In this document: positions 56,953 through 64,000 of the stretch, in pieces
Position numbering within the stretch: position 1 is the first letter of the stretch
How the letters are laid out: each line of letters starts with the position of its first letter
Assembly (NCBI GenBank): GCA_021205365.1
Contig: JAJPXP010000032.1
Span: forward strand, 19,976-83,975
Reading direction: 5' to 3'
DNA from: Clostridia bacterium
GTDB taxonomy: Bacteria; Bacillota; Clostridia; Oscillospirales; Butyricicoccaceae
DNA length: 64,000 bases
The notes under the pieces: model-generated
Seen by the model: only the letters and a program-made list of their open reading frames with translations
Databases searched by the model: none
Told to the model about the DNA's origin: nothing
Position numbers and translations under genes: made by a program

Positions 56953-57426
56953 TCAGAGCGGCTCAATCAGGCACACTGCATGTGCAGCGATACCCTCGCC
57001 GGAGCCGGTAAATCCCAGATGCTCTTCCGTCGTCGCCTTGATACTTACATTGTCAACATGCGTCTGCAAACAATTTGCAATATTCTCGCGCATGTGAGTG
57101 ATATGTGGTGCCATTTTGGGTGCCTGTGCAATCACTGTCGCATCCAAATTGCCTAATTTCCAGCCATGCTCTGCCAAAACCTCCCGCACGCGGCGAAGCA
57201 GAACAAGGCTGTCTGCACCGAGAAACGCCTCGTCATCATCCGGAAACAGATGTCCAATATCTCCGAGTGCAGCAGCCCCCAATAGCGCATCCATAATGGC
57301 ATGCGTCAGCACATCCGCATCGCTATGTCCCAACAGGCCCTTTTTATGGGGAATATCCACACCGCCTATGATACATCTGCGCCCTTCCACCAGCCGATGT
57401 ACATCATAACCATGTCCGATTCTCAT
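56953..57426 (-). CDS. ispF: 2-C-methyl-D-erythritol 2,4-cyclodiphosphate synthase
   Basis: Fifth step of the MEP isoprenoid pathway. A 157-residue trimeric zinc enzyme: GHGYDVHRL with the metal ligands Asp8 and His10, [20 protein letters not shown] with the third His near residue 42, [10 protein letters not shown] near 56 and the C-terminal [20 protein letters not shown]. Its start overlaps the stop of ispD by 4 bases, so the two are coupled. Confidence 0.97.
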   Translation of the reverse strand: MRIGHGYDVHRLVEGRRCIIGGVDIPHKKGLLGHSDADVLTHAIMDALLGAAALGDIGHLFPDDDEAFLGADSLVLLRRVREVLAEHGWKLGNLDATVIAQAPKMAPHITHMRENIANCLQTHVDNVSIKATTEEHLGFTGSGEGIAAHAVCLIEPL

Positions 57427-58160
57427 CTGCGCGTTCTCCCTTTCAAAATGGCTTCACCCAAAATAACATCCTCCGGTGTGGTGATTTTAATATTCTCATA
57501 GCTGCCTTTTGTTATGGTAACAGGTTGTCCAATTGCCGTCACTGCGCCGCAATCATCCGTCAGTTTGGTATTGCTTTCAATCGCTTTCGTCAGTGCGCCG
57601 CGGATCAGGTCAATGTCAAAACACTGCGGTGTCTGAACTGCAATGATGGATTCACGATCAATATTTTCGATCATCCGTCCCTTTTTCACGCGCTGGATGC
57701 TGTCTTTGCATGGTACAGCCGGAGCCGCCGCAGAATCCTTCTTTGCCTGCTCCACAGCTTCCGTAATAATATCCTCTGTGATCAGCGGACGGGCTGCATC
57801 ATGGATCGCAACATAGCCAATCTGGCTGCTGCACGCCATGATGCCATTGAGAACAGAATGCTCCCTAGATGGGCCTCCTTCTACAATCTGCATCACCTTA
57901 CTGATCTTCCAGTCAGCGCACAGCCCCGCATAAATCTTCTGATCCTGCTTGCGGCATATCAAAATAATGCCGTCAATCGCTTGGCACCGTTCAAAAACCT
58001 GTAATGTCCGGCACAAAATCGGCTGTCCCCCAAGCTCCATGACCAATTTATTTCCGCCGCCCATTCTGCGAGAGGAACCGGCGGCTGGAATAATTGCATA
58101 TACCTGCTTGCCGCGCGGCTCCTGTACATCCTGCGGCTTCTTCTTCCATAAATTCAGCAT
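57423..58160 (-). CDS. ispD: 2-C-methyl-D-erythritol 4-phosphate cytidylyltransferase
   Basis: Third step of the MEP pathway, forming CDP-methylerythritol. Nucleotidyltransferase fold with [18 protein letters not shown] near residue 20, [13 protein letters not shown] near 92, [11 protein letters not shown] near 117 and [11 protein letters not shown] near 202. Length 245 includes about 19 extra N-terminal residues before the core. No alternative start has a better site. It lies between carD and ispF in the usual carD-ispD-ispF order of Firmicutes. Confidence 0.96.
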   Translation of the reverse strand: MLNLWKKKPQDVQEPRGKQVYAIIPAAGSSRRMGGGNKLVMELGGQPILCRTLQVFERCQAIDGIILICRKQDQKIYAGLCADWKISKVMQIVEGGPSREHSVLNGIMACSSQIGYVAIHDAARPLITEDIITEAVEQAKKDSAAAPAVPCKDSIQRVKKGRMIENIDRESIIAVQTPQCFDIDLIRGALTKAIESNTKLTDDCGAVTAIGQPVTITKGSYENIKITTPEDVILGEAILKGRTRR

Positions 58161-58196
58161 ACGTCTCGTCCTTTCCGCTCCCCGTAATAATCTATT

Positions 58197-58688
58197 TCAA
58201 TATCGCCGCGGCCTTTTCCACTGCGGCTCTAATTTTTTATATATTTCCTCCCTGCCCATGCCGGATGCCAGCATCAGCTCGGAATATAATATTTTCTCGG
58301 CAGATTCCAAAAGCCGTTTCTCACTGCCTGCCAGTGCACGCCGCCGGTTTCGAATCCGAAGACATATAACAACCTGTGTCACACTGCAGATATCTCCCGA
58401 ACGGATGCGTTCCATATTTTCCCGGTAACGGCAGTTCCAGCTAGAGGGCTGGGGCGGAAGCCCGCCAAAATTCCCTTCCATGATCTGTACTGCCTTCTGC
58501 CTGCTGCAAATGTACCGCAAGCCAACCTGATGGCTGCAGGTGACTGGGATATACAAAATAATATCATCCAGCAGCAAATGCAAGGCATAATATTTCTGAC
58601 GTTTTCCTCCGTTCTGGCGAATCGTAATGGATGTAATTGTCCCTGCGCCATGCAGGGGATGAATCACATGATCTCCGACAGAGAACAC
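58197..58688 (-). CDS. CarD-family transcription regulator
   Basis: Binds the RNA polymerase beta subunit through an RNAP-interacting domain and stabilises open complexes, mainly at rRNA-type promoters. The N-terminal CarD_CdnL_TRCF domain reads FSVGDHVIHPLHGAGTIT, and the C-terminal half is helical and basic. The start is likely the GTG at 58688 (giving FSVGDHV directly after Met). GAGG is 8 bases upstream of it, and most relatives begin so; the ATG two codons earlier leaves only 2 bases. Length 163. It follows the M50 protease gene by 5 bases. Confidence 0.88.
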   Translation of the reverse strand: MFSVGDHVIHPLHGAGTITSITIRQNGGKRQKYYALHLLLDDIILYIPVTCSHQVGLRYICSRQKAVQIMEGNFGGLPPQPSSWNCRYRENMERIRSGDICSVTQVVICLRIRNRRRALAGSEKRLLESAEKILYSELMLASGMGREEIYKKLEPQWKRPRRY

Positions 58689-58693
58689 TTTCA

Positions 58694-59335
58694 TCACCTC
58701 TGTTTCCGTCGGTTTCCCGACAGGCACCCAGTATGATTCGTTTCAATCATACCATACTTAACCCGATTGCGCAAGAATGCGATATTCGCAAATAAAAGAA
58801 ATCCTCCCGCAACCAGCGCTGTCGCATTCTGTCCGGTATAAAAAAGCAATGCGGCTCCAAAAGCGGTCAACGCCAGAGCCGCAATCACAGAAAATGCATG
58901 CAGCAGCTTCAAACCTGCATCCGCTACCGGCGGCGGAAGCATACAAACCAAACTTTTTATCGCGCATCCGCCATCCAGCGGAAGCAGCGGGAGGCTATTA
59001 AACAGAGACAGCAGCAGGTTTGCCCCCGCCAGCATCGGATATCCCAGTGCTGTAAGAACCCATGTCCCTGCCAGTCCGGCAAGCGGCCCCGCCAGCGCAA
59101 TCAGGCATTCCTCCCAATATCCAAGGCACCGCCCCTGTTTCAAAACAGCCCCGGTTATGCAAAGGCAAATTCCATCAATCTTTCCCCCACAAAGATAAAT
59201 GGCTGCTGCATGGCCCAGCTCATGGATGACTGCTGCACAGAGAAACAGCGGCATCACGCCTTCTTCATCCAGCAGGCAGAAAATTGCCCAGAACATATAA
59301 AAAGACGGTGCCGCATATACTTTCTTCTGTTTCAT
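58694..59335 (-). CDS. M50-family metalloprotease, SpoIVFB-like
   Basis: Intramembrane zinc protease of 213 residues with five or six membrane helices. Zinc motif AVIHELGHAAA (His38, Glu39, His42) and the second site LPLLPLDGG (Asp121) are intact. B. subtilis SpoIVFB cleaves pro-sigma-K; whether this one serves sporulation is unproven. I start at ATG 59335, which overlaps the stop of the upstream small gene by 4 bases; the open frame to 59596 is a different reading of that small gene and is Cys-rich nonsense. It is followed by carD after 5 bases. Confidence 0.88.
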   Translation of the reverse strand: MKQKKVYAAPSFYMFWAIFCLLDEEGVMPLFLCAAVIHELGHAAAIYLCGGKIDGICLCITGAVLKQGRCLGYWEECLIALAGPLAGLAGTWVLTALGYPMLAGANLLLSLFNSLPLLPLDGGCAIKSLVCMLPPPVADAGLKLLHAFSVIAALALTAFGAALLFYTGQNATALVAGGFLLFANIAFLRNRVKYGMIETNHTGCLSGNRRKQR

Positions 59336-59538
59336 TTTCCCACGGCAGCAAACACAGCCACCAGTCCGTCTGACCAGCCTTCCTCCGCAGCCATATTCCC
59401 CAATACAGCCACTGCATTTCCTGCATTGCTTTCCGGCAGGAAGGAAAGTGCACCGCATGTACGCAGCAGCTGTGCTGTCAGAAATATCCCCAAACAGATG
59501 CCTGCACAGGCAAGTGCACTCCGAATGTTCTCCATCAT
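59332..59538 (-). CDS. Small membrane protein coupled to the M50 protease
   Basis: A 68-residue protein with a single hydrophobic helix near the N-terminus (IRSALACAGICLGIFLTAQL) and a short acidic outside part (NAGNAVAVLGNMAAEEGWSD). GGAGGG lies 7 bases before the ATG at 59538, and its stop overlaps the protease start (ATGA). No family recognised. Its place before an M50 protease recalls the spoIVFA-spoIVFB arrangement, but it is much shorter than SpoIVFA and has no LytM domain. Confidence 0.65.
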   Translation of the reverse strand: MMENIRSALACAGICLGIFLTAQLLRTCGALSFLPESNAGNAVAVLGNMAAEEGWSDGLVAVFAAVGK

Positions 59539-59580
59539 TCGGCATCCCTCCTTCCCTGCTATTGTATGCAGCGATGCATG

Positions 59581-59612
59581 AAAAAAGACCGTCCACAATT
59601 TTGTGAACGGCC
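59581..59612 (-). terminator. Terminator of the glucokinase gene
   Basis: On the minus strand GGCCGTTCACAA pairs with TTGTGGACGGTC (one mismatch, G-T pairs), followed by TTTTTT. Confidence 0.85.
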
Positions 59613-59623
59613 TGAATTTTATT

Positions 59624-60568
59624 TTACTGTGATACCTGTACCAGACGGACACCACCGGTAATGCCGGCTTCATTGCCCAATATTGCCTGCAGGACAGGTG
59701 TTCCGCGCAGCGGCGGGAAGACTTTTTCATTGTAGACCTTACGGATCGGCTCCAGAAGAATATCTCCTGCAGCTGCCATACCGCCGCCAAACAGAAATGC
59801 CTCCGGATTCAAGACACAACCAATGCACGCAATAGCCGTGCCCAGTGCTTCCGCTGCATGTGCAATACACTCACCTGCCAGTGCATCACCTGCTGCGCAG
59901 CAATCACAAACATCCTTCGCACTCAGATTTTCAATCTCACGCATAGAGGATGGCAGATCACTTTCCTCCAAGCGGTGCTTTGCATAACGCAGCAGCCCGG
60001 TGGCAGATCCTGCTAACTCCAAACAGTCATCTTTTCCACAATTACAGGAATCCTGAGAAGCTGTAAGTACAGGCATATGACCAACCTCACCAGCACCGCC
60101 AAGAACACCGGCAACAATTTTACCGTCCAGAATGACACCGCCGCCAACACCAGTGCCCAGTGTCAGCAACGCCAGGCTCTGATATGCACTGCCAGCACCC
60201 TTCCACTGCTCGCCGAGCGCTGCAATATTGGCATCATTTGCAGCATAAACCGGCAATCCAGTCAGTTCTCCCAACTTTTGGGAAACATTAATGATACCCC
60301 AGCCAAGGTTCACACAGCCATTGACCGTGCCGTCCTGCAAAACCGGTCCCGGCACGCCAATGCCGATTCCGGCAACAGCTGCATGATCGATCTTGTGCTT
60401 TTCTTCTGCTTTCTTCACAGCAGCAGCAATATCCGGCAGGATGTTCTCTCCGCCGTTTTCTGTACGGGTTTCAATTTCCCATTTATCCATCCAACCGTTT
60501 TTTTCGCTGTAAAGTCCAAGCTTTACGGTTGTTCCACCGACATCAATTCCAAAATAATACTCTCTCAT
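59624..60568 (-). CDS. glcK: ROK-family glucokinase
   Basis: Phosphorylates glucose, probably with ATP, to glucose-6-phosphate. ROK fold: FGIDVGGTTVKLGLY at the start, GIGVPGPVL near residue 73, LGTGVGGGVILDG near 138, the zinc site CNCGKDDCLELAGSATGL near 175 and LFGGGMAAAG near 270. Length 314. ATG 60568 has GGAAGGG upstream; the frame runs 62 codons further without support. It lies next to mutY and the glycogen debranching gene, consistent with glycogen and glucose use. Confidence 0.94.
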   Translation of the reverse strand: MREYYFGIDVGGTTVKLGLYSEKNGWMDKWEIETRTENGGENILPDIAAAVKKAEEKHKIDHAAVAGIGIGVPGPVLQDGTVNGCVNLGWGIINVSQKLGELTGLPVYAANDANIAALGEQWKGAGSAYQSLALLTLGTGVGGGVILDGKIVAGVLGGAGEVGHMPVLTASQDSCNCGKDDCLELAGSATGLLRYAKHRLEESDLPSSMREIENLSAKDVCDCCAAGDALAGECIAHAAEALGTAIACIGCVLNPEAFLFGGGMAAAGDILLEPIRKVYNEKVFPPLRGTPVLQAILGNEAGITGGVRLVQVSQ

Positions 60569-60629
60569 GGTTTTCCATCCCTTCCTATCTGAATCTGAAA
60601 CCACAGGCTTTTTCTCTATTATTATAAGC

Positions 60630-61664
60630 TCATTTCTTCTGTAAAGCAATGGTTCGATAGACACGAAATGCACTTGGCAACGCAATATCATGCTCCAACT
60701 GCTCCGGACTGACCCATGTGAAATATCCGCCTTCTTCGGTTTTTGCTTCCACACCAGTCATATGCCATTCCAGATGGGTAAAAATATGCTTTGCAGTGCG
60801 AAGTGGTTTGATGTCTGTCACAGCTACACCAAGCTGCTCTTGCAAATCATTTCCCTCCAAAAAGTTTGGAAATTCCCACAGATTTGCAAGCAGTCCTTTT
60901 CCCGGGCGTTTACGGAGCGCAATTCTGCCATCCTTCCACAACAGGCAAACCACTCTGTTCTCCACAGGACGCACTTTTTTCGGCGCCTTTACCGGCAAAG
61001 ACTGCTGTATTCCTCGTTCTCTGGCAAGACAATACTCAGCAATCGGACAGGAATCACACAATGGTGCGCCATTTGGCAGGCAAACCATTGCCCCAAGCTC
61101 CATCAATGCCTGATTACAGTCACCAGGACAATTCTCCGGCATCACTTCCCGCAGTTCATTTTCTGCCTGACGTTTGACTGCCTGCGCTTTTATATCCCAT
61201 TCCCTGGCAAACAGCCGGGATACTACACGCAGAACATTGCCGTCCACAGCCGGACATTTCTGTCCGCCTGCAATGGATGCGATTGCCCCTGCTGTATACG
61301 GGCCAATTCCCGGCAGAGAGATCAATTTTTCATATGTGCAGGGCATTTCACCGTGATACTGCTCACAGACCAGCCGTGCAGCCTTCTGCAGACTGCGTGC
61401 ACGGGTATAATATCCCAGACCTTCCCACAGCTTAAGCAGCTGTTCCTCAGGCACCTCTGCCAGAGCCTGCACATTGGGAAGGGCTTTCATGAAACGCTCA
61501 AAATACGGGATAACCGCCTGCACCCGTGTCTGCTGCAGCATAATTTCTGATATCCATACCGGATATGGTTCCTTTGTCCTGCGCCATGGCAGATCACGGT
61601 GTCCTTTCTGATACCAGATACACAGTGCTTCTAGCGCCTGCTTTAACTGCTGCTGTTCCGTCAT
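60630..61664 (-). CDS. mutY: A/G-specific adenine glycosylase MutY
   Basis: Removes adenine opposite 8-oxoguanine. A 344-residue enzyme: DLPWRRTKEPYPVWISEIML near residue 24, the helix-hairpin-helix LPGIGPYTAGAIAS near 117, catalytic Asp in PAVDGNVLRV near 140, the 4Fe-4S set CX6CX2CX5C (CLPNGAPLCDSC then EYC) near 195, and a C-terminal NUDIX-like 8-oxoG recognition domain. Its start overlaps the stop of glgX by 4 bases, so it is translationally coupled to it. Confidence 0.96.
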   Translation of the reverse strand: MTEQQQLKQALEALCIWYQKGHRDLPWRRTKEPYPVWISEIMLQQTRVQAVIPYFERFMKALPNVQALAEVPEEQLLKLWEGLGYYTRARSLQKAARLVCEQYHGEMPCTYEKLISLPGIGPYTAGAIASIAGGQKCPAVDGNVLRVVSRLFAREWDIKAQAVKRQAENELREVMPENCPGDCNQALMELGAMVCLPNGAPLCDSCPIAEYCLARERGIQQSLPVKAPKKVRPVENRVVCLLWKDGRIALRKRPGKGLLANLWEFPNFLEGNDLQEQLGVAVTDIKPLRTAKHIFTHLEWHMTGVEAKTEEGGYFTWVSPEQLEHDIALPSAFRVYRTIALQKK

Positions 61665-63835
61665 TGCTGCGGCTCAGCAGCCACAAAAATCAGTACCGTA
61701 CGCGGCTGTATCCAAGTAATGCCGCTGCGGGAACATGGCATATCTTTGATATCTTCTATACAATCATTTTCCGGTCCATTAAAAGTGTTTACAGCCATAT
61801 GCCAGTACATTCCTTCCGGCAGATCCGGCAGACAAAGCTGGTGGCTCTCCCAGTGCGAATTGATTACAATATGCACAATATCATCCGCAGTATCGTCCGC
61901 ATTCCGTCCTGCAAACGTTACCCCAATGACGCGCGTATCCTCCTGATAATTTGCATCCCATGGATTTTTCGAATGCAAGCTGGTTTCCGGGAAACGGCTC
62001 TCCGCAGGCTTGGTATGACTGCGCAGAATCGGATGCTTTTTACGGAAATGAATCATATAACGGAAGAAATCATGCAGCGGCCGGTTTTTCTCAAGCAGGC
62101 TCCAGTCCAGCCATGAAATTTCGTTGTCCTGACAATAAGCATTGTTATTGCCAAACTGTGTATTGCCAAATTCATCGCCTGCGAGAAACATCGGTGTACC
62201 GCGCGAGCACATCAGCACTGCAACTGCATTCTTCTGCAGACGGCGGCGCAGGTTGTTGATCTCCTGATTGTCTGTTTCTCCTTCGAGGCCACAGTTCCAG
62301 CTGTTGTTATTCGACTCACCATCCGTGTTATTCCAGCCATTCGCCTCATTATGCTTGGTATTATACGAATACAGGTCGTTCAGTGTAAAGCCATCATGGC
62401 AGGTAATAAAGTTAACCGATGCACATTCACCACGCTTGGTCGGCGGATACAGATCCTGCGAGCCAAGAATACGGTACGATGTATGGGTAGCCATACCACT
62501 GTCTCCTTTCAGAAAACAGCGCACATCATCACGGTATTTTCCGTTCCATTCTGCCCAGCGGTTGCTGCGCGACGGGAACGAACCAACCTGATACAGCCCG
62601 CCGGCATCCCATGCCTCTGCAATCAGCTTAACATCACTGAGCAGCGGGTCGATTGCAAGCGATTCCAGCAGCGGCGGGTTGTGCATTGGTGTGCCATCCT
62701 CATTTCGCCCGAGAATGGATGCCAAATCAAAGCGGAAACCATCGATACGGTATTCAATAACCCAGTAACGCAGACATTCAACGATCATCTGATGGACAAT
62801 CGGATGATTGCAATTTACTGAGTTACCACAGCCGCTGAAGTTATAATACGTTCCATCTGGGGCAAGCAGATAATAAACCGAATTGTCCACGCCCTTGAAC
62901 GAAAAAATCGAACCATCCTCGTTTCCTTCCGCCGTATGATTGAATACGACATCGAGAATAATTTCCATGCCATTTTTGTGCAGCGCCCGCACAAGACGGC
63001 GCAGCTCATCGCCCTCATTCGTCAGTTCATGTTCTGCCGAATACGCAGTATTGGGCGCAAAAAATGCAACCGGGTTATATCCCCAGTAATCAAGCAGCAA
63101 TTTACCGTTGTAAATACGCATATCACTCATTTCATCAAATTCAAAAATTGGCATCAGTTCAATGGCATTGACGCCCAGATCCTTTAGATATGGGATTTTT
63201 TCCATGAGGCCATCAAACGTACCCGGATTCGTGACGCCGGACGAATCATGCCGGGTAAAACCGCGCACATGGGTTTCATATATAACCAAATCCTGCATAG
63301 CAATATGCGGGGAACGCACACCATGCCAATCGAAATTAGATGAAGCAATACGGGCACGGTATTCAAAGCCGGTCAGTGGCCGTGTGCCCCAATCCGACTG
63401 TCCGGCAACCGCACGGGCATAAGGGTCCAGCAACAGATTATTCTTATTGTAGAGCTGTCCTTTCGCCGGATCATAAGGACCATCTATACGGTAAGCATAT
63501 TCAAACTCATCGATCTCCAGGCCGAATACAATCATAGAATACACATTTCCGACACGGTAATCGTCCGGAAACGGCAAGACTGCAAACGGTTCCGGCTGGC
63601 GGCGCTTGAATAGAACCAGCTCTACGCTGGTTGCGCCTGTAGAAGTAATCGTAAAATTGATGCCGCCCGGCAGCTCAAACGCACCGTTCTGGAGCGGATA
63701 TCCTGGACATGTTTTAAATCCGTCAATCTCACGCATCGGATGTAGAAAACCACGATGGTTGCGCATGCGCAAAAACGGCTTTTCCGAAAAATCTCTATTA
63801 TAATCAACCAATATATTCTGGCCCTGATCAGCCAT
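61661..63835 (-). CDS. glgX: Glycogen debranching enzyme (GH13 isoamylase type, GlgX)
   Basis: Hydrolyses alpha-1,6 branches of glycogen. A 724-residue enzyme with an N-terminal CBM48 (about 40-140), then the GH13 barrel: LDVVFNHTAEG near residue 293, GFRFDLASILG with the nucleophile Asp near 371, LIAEAWDAGG with the acid Glu near 410 and TCHDGFTLNDL near 480. A C-terminal beta domain follows. ATG 63835 has GAGGTG upstream. It is the first gene of a two-gene unit with mutY; the promoter lies about 70 bases upstream. No other glycogen genes are seen in the window. Confidence 0.94.
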   Translation of the reverse strand: MADQGQNILVDYNRDFSEKPFLRMRNHRGFLHPMREIDGFKTCPGYPLQNGAFELPGGINFTITSTGATSVELVLFKRRQPEPFAVLPFPDDYRVGNVYSMIVFGLEIDEFEYAYRIDGPYDPAKGQLYNKNNLLLDPYARAVAGQSDWGTRPLTGFEYRARIASSNFDWHGVRSPHIAMQDLVIYETHVRGFTRHDSSGVTNPGTFDGLMEKIPYLKDLGVNAIELMPIFEFDEMSDMRIYNGKLLLDYWGYNPVAFFAPNTAYSAEHELTNEGDELRRLVRALHKNGMEIILDVVFNHTAEGNEDGSIFSFKGVDNSVYYLLAPDGTYYNFSGCGNSVNCNHPIVHQMIVECLRYWVIEYRIDGFRFDLASILGRNEDGTPMHNPPLLESLAIDPLLSDVKLIAEAWDAGGLYQVGSFPSRSNRWAEWNGKYRDDVRCFLKGDSGMATHTSYRILGSQDLYPPTKRGECASVNFITCHDGFTLNDLYSYNTKHNEANGWNNTDGESNNNSWNCGLEGETDNQEINNLRRRLQKNAVAVLMCSRGTPMFLAGDEFGNTQFGNNNAYCQDNEISWLDWSLLEKNRPLHDFFRYMIHFRKKHPILRSHTKPAESRFPETSLHSKNPWDANYQEDTRVIGVTFAGRNADDTADDIVHIVINSHWESHQLCLPDLPEGMYWHMAVNTFNGPENDCIEDIKDMPCSRSGITWIQPRTVLIFVAAEPQQ

Positions 63836-63900
63836 GTGATTTTCACCTCGTTCTTGAATAACGGAGCCTAGTATTCTCCAATTGAATAATCTTGTTTATT

Positions 63901-63929
63901 ATTATTACCTTTTTTGTTTAGATTGTCAA
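63901..63929 (-). promoter_or_regulatory. Promoter of glgX-mutY
   Basis: On the minus strand a perfect TTGACA (63924-63929), a 17-base spacer and AATAAT (63901-63906). The surrounding sequence is very AT-rich. Confidence 0.7.
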
Positions 63930-64000
63930 TTATTTTTCACAAATGATATATTAATCTCAACACTTTTTTGCGTATTTCACAATTTTGCACACATTTGTAA

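Noticed and set aside
1..64000. CRISPR arrays and rRNA operons
   Set aside because: No regularly spaced identical repeats with unique spacers and no rRNA-like sequence were seen. The phased repeats at 21.7 kb are too divergent and have no spacers.

Overview
The window looks like a low-to-middle GC, spore-forming anaerobe of class Clostridia, probably an Oscillospiraceae/Butyricicoccaceae-type gut bacterium. This is inferred from a SigH-type sigma factor, an M50 SpoIVFB-like protease, an RqcH/NFACT protein, the hydrogenase maturase HydE, a giant 2-hydroxyacyl-CoA dehydratase activase, QueH, strong AGGAGG-type ribosome sites and frequent TTG starts. No species can be named from the sequence alone.

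Layout. 1-3.1 kb holds the end of thrS, a NUDIX hydrolase and an L,D-transpeptidase. 3.2-5.9 kb is a decayed island at the 3' end of guaA: a 23-bp imperfect direct repeat covers the guaA stop codon, there are paired 11-bp-phased arm-like sites, two or three small genes or gene remnants, and two pairs of MITE-like repeats. 5.9-15.5 kb holds guaA, rqcH, an alcohol/aldehyde dehydrogenase operon, an AraC-type regulator with a small partner gene, trmK plus a Nif3-family gene, and a DUF1858 gene.

15.64-28.19 kb is an intact-looking integrated element bounded by a 28-bp perfect direct repeat. Its integrase lies next to attR. It has a repressor/Cro-like divergent switch with three related operators, an excisionase-like protein, a replication initiator, a DnaC-like loader, its own sigma factor, a phased repeat array and a cargo zone with AbiH, an XRE-DUF2971 pair, a membrane protein and a small-gene operon. 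There are no capsid, portal, terminase, tail or conjugation genes. The layout resembles a phage-inducible island (PICI-like satellite) that carries anti-phage cargo, and this is the most interesting system in the window. It sits in the terminator hairpin of the neighbouring zinc-ribbon gene and rebuilds that terminator at attR.

28.2-64 kb is core chromosome. It carries the zinc-ribbon gene, sigH, glmM, the ruvCAB operon, a PLP enzyme/GNAT pair, a cell-envelope operon (aminotransferase, tagO/wecA-type transferase, UDP-GlcNAc 2-epimerase, a membrane-anchored protein), a small exporter and PAP2 phosphatase, a MATE pump, dinB, the 1457-residue dehydratase activase, an AEC transporter and a C39-like/M20 peptidase/hydE group. 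It continues with sulfur assimilation (metY, cysK), queH, a yaiI-def-DUF4186 operon, an M50 protease-carD-ispD-ispF operon, a ROK glucokinase, mutY and glgX. Several genes have terminator-like hairpins between promoter and start codon, and sigH appears to be transcribed as a nearly leaderless mRNA.
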